Shown here: positions 5,645 to 6,618 of the stretch, one piece after another
How the letters are laid out: every line of letters starts with the position of its first letter
Position numbering within the stretch: position 1 is the first letter of the stretch
Assembly (NCBI GenBank): GCA_003695215.1
Contig: RFIM01000084.1
Span: 1 to 6,618 of the forward strand
Origin: Chloroflexota bacterium
GTDB taxonomy: Bacteria; Chloroflexota; Anaerolineae; Aggregatilineales; UBA2796
DNA: 6,618 nt
Direction: 5' to 3'
The notes under the pieces: model-generated
The model's database searches: none
What the model was told of the DNA's origin: nothing
What the model saw: only the letters and a program-made list of their open reading frames with translations
Made by a program: the position numbers and the translations under genes

Positions 5645-5673
5645 GTACAATCGCAGGCACTTAAACTTTTCAC

Positions 5674-5680
5674 AGAAGGA
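5674..5680 (+). promoter_or_regulatory. Ribosome binding site of the FGGY kinase
   Basis: AGAAGGA lies 9 nt before the GTG at 5690. It supports this GTG as the start, which in turn places the first phosphate-binding motif (GVDSSTS) at the expected distance from the N-terminus. Confidence 0.6.
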
Positions 5681-5689
5681 TTTTAAGAC

Positions 5690-6618
5690 GTGAGCGAGAC
5701 ACAAGACCTTGTGATCGGTGTGGATAGCAGCACCAGCGCTTGCAAAGCCATCGCTTGGGATCGGCACGGGCGCCCTGTGGCCGAGAGCCGCGCGACCTTC
5801 GAGTTGATCTCGCCACAGCCGAACTGGTATGAGCAGCGCGCTGAAGATTGGTGGGAAGCGCTGTGCAAAACGCTGCGCGAGCTGGCTTCACAAGTTGGCG
5901 CCGAGCGCTTTGCGGCACTGTGCATCACTCATCAGCGCGAGACGTTCGTGCCAGTCGATGAGACAGGTCAGCCGATCCGCAATGCCATGCTCTGGCTGGA
6001 CGATCGCGCTGTGGAGCAGGTCGCGCAGCTCGATCGGCTAGTCGGCAATGATTATTTGCATCAGCTGACAGGCAAAGGACCGTCTACCAAGCAATCCTTG
6101 CCGAAATTGATCTGGCTGCAACAACATGAGCCTGAGGTGATGCGCCGTGCCTACAAATTCCTGGACGTTCACGCTTTTCTCGTCCAACGCCTGACAGGCC
6201 AGTGGATCACAAGCTTGCCATGCGCCGATCCGATGGGCTTGATCGATATGGCAAATGGCACTTGGGCAATTGACCTGATGAAGCGCTTGAACCTGAATCC
6301 TGAGCAATTTGTGCCGCTGGCCATGCCAGGCAGCATCATCGGCGAGCTGAGCGAGAGCGCGGCGCGCCAATGCGGCTTGCGTCCAGGCTTGCCGATTGTG
6401 GCAGGCGCCGGCGATGGGCAAGCGGCTGGGCTTGGCGCCAACATCACCGAATCGGGCAAGGCCTACCTGAATCTCGGCACAGCAATGGTCAGTGGCGCGC
6501 ACGCCGAGCGCTACGTGGCAGATCGGGCCTTCCGCACGCTGTGTTCGCCTATTGCTGGTGCCTACGTGCCTGAAGAGGTGCTTGGCGGCGGCACGTTCAC
6601 TGTCAGTTGGTTCGTGGA
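5690..6618 (+). CDS. FGGY-family carbohydrate/polyol kinase, 3' end missing
   Basis: 309 residues are visible of a family that usually has about 490-520; the right edge cuts it. These cytosolic kinases phosphorylate a sugar or polyol with ATP. The N-terminus reads DLVIGVDSSTSACKAIAWD, the first phosphate-binding element, with S-S-T where D-x-G-T is standard. THQRETFVPVD begins at 80; R83 and E84 match the glycerol-contacting QRET motif of glycerol kinases, where xylulokinases have a different GQMHG-type motif. MLWLDDRA follows near 103-110. FLDVHAFLVQRLTG resembles xylulokinases. AGAGDGQAAGLGA holds the presumed catalytic base D242, and YLNLGTAMVSG is the second phosphate-binding region. The mixture points to a polyol or ketose kinase but fixes no substrate. 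The GTG start follows a hairpin and AGAAGGA. Same strand as the transporter, so probably read from 1883 with attenuation. Confidence 0.92.
   Translation, partial: MSETQDLVIGVDSSTSACKAIAWDRHGRPVAESRATFELISPQPNWYEQRAEDWWEALCKTLRELASQVGAERFAALCITHQRETFVPVDETGQPIRNAMLWLDDRAVEQVAQLDRLVGNDYLHQLTGKGPSTKQSLPKLIWLQQHEPEVMRRAYKFLDVHAFLVQRLTGQWITSLPCADPMGLIDMANGTWAIDLMKRLNLNPEQFVPLAMPGSIIGELSESAARQCGLRPGLPIVAGAGDGQAAGLGANITESGKAYLNLGTAMVSGAHAERYVADRAFRTLCSPIAGAYVPEEVLGGGTFTVSWFV

Noticed and set aside
5646..5651. TACAAT as the -10 box of a kinase-specific promoter
   Set aside because: No acceptable -35 hexamer lies 16-18 bp upstream, where the hairpin stem is instead; kept only as a possibility.

Overview
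The window carries a divergently arranged carbohydrate (probably polyol) uptake and catabolism locus with about 57-60% GC by eye. Two genes face left: a thiamine-diphosphate (TPP) E1-alpha subunit cut by the left edge, and a GpsA-like NAD-dependent dehydrogenase. Four genes face right: two CUT1-type ABC permeases, a Tat-exported substrate-binding protein, and an FGGY kinase cut by the right edge. No tRNA, rRNA, CRISPR or insertion-sequence signals were seen. The style (Tat-exported binding protein, E1/GpsA-like/FGGY neighbourhood, moderate GC) is reminiscent of Chloroflexota, but that is an impression with low confidence; no marker gene is present.

Layout: 1-632 (minus) E1-alpha; 658-1752 (minus) GpsA-like dehydrogenase with a GTG start; 1753-2017 divergent control region; 2018-2968 and 2979-3947 permeases; 3948-4066 intergenic stretch with an unusually perfect Shine-Dalgarno sequence and a possible 30-residue leader ORF; 4067-5590 binding protein; a 13-bp hairpin at 5614-5644; 5690-end FGGY kinase with a GTG start. 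No ATPase subunit lies in the window.

The control region is the most informative part. Each direction has a near-perfect sigma70-type promoter with 17-bp spacing (TTGACA/TATAGT rightward, TTGACA/TACAAT leftward). Exactly 10 nt after each -10 box lies the same 26-bp element (21 of 26 positions identical), oriented with transcription. It is a 6-3-6 dyad, GTGNAG-N3-CTNCAC, followed by GTTTGTGNAAA. This implies that both arms are controlled by one regulator, or that both mRNAs share a 5' element. Further dyads sit on the leftward -10 and inside the rightward promoter spacer.

Working model (inference): the binding protein and permeases import a sugar or polyol, the FGGY kinase phosphorylates it, and the GpsA-like enzyme oxidises or reduces the phosphorylated product. 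The E1-alpha, presumably with E1-beta beyond the left edge, oxidatively decarboxylates or cleaves a downstream 2-oxo or acetoin-like intermediate. The kinase retains a glycerol-kinase-like QRET motif, which favours a polyol, but the substrate cannot be fixed from sequence alone.
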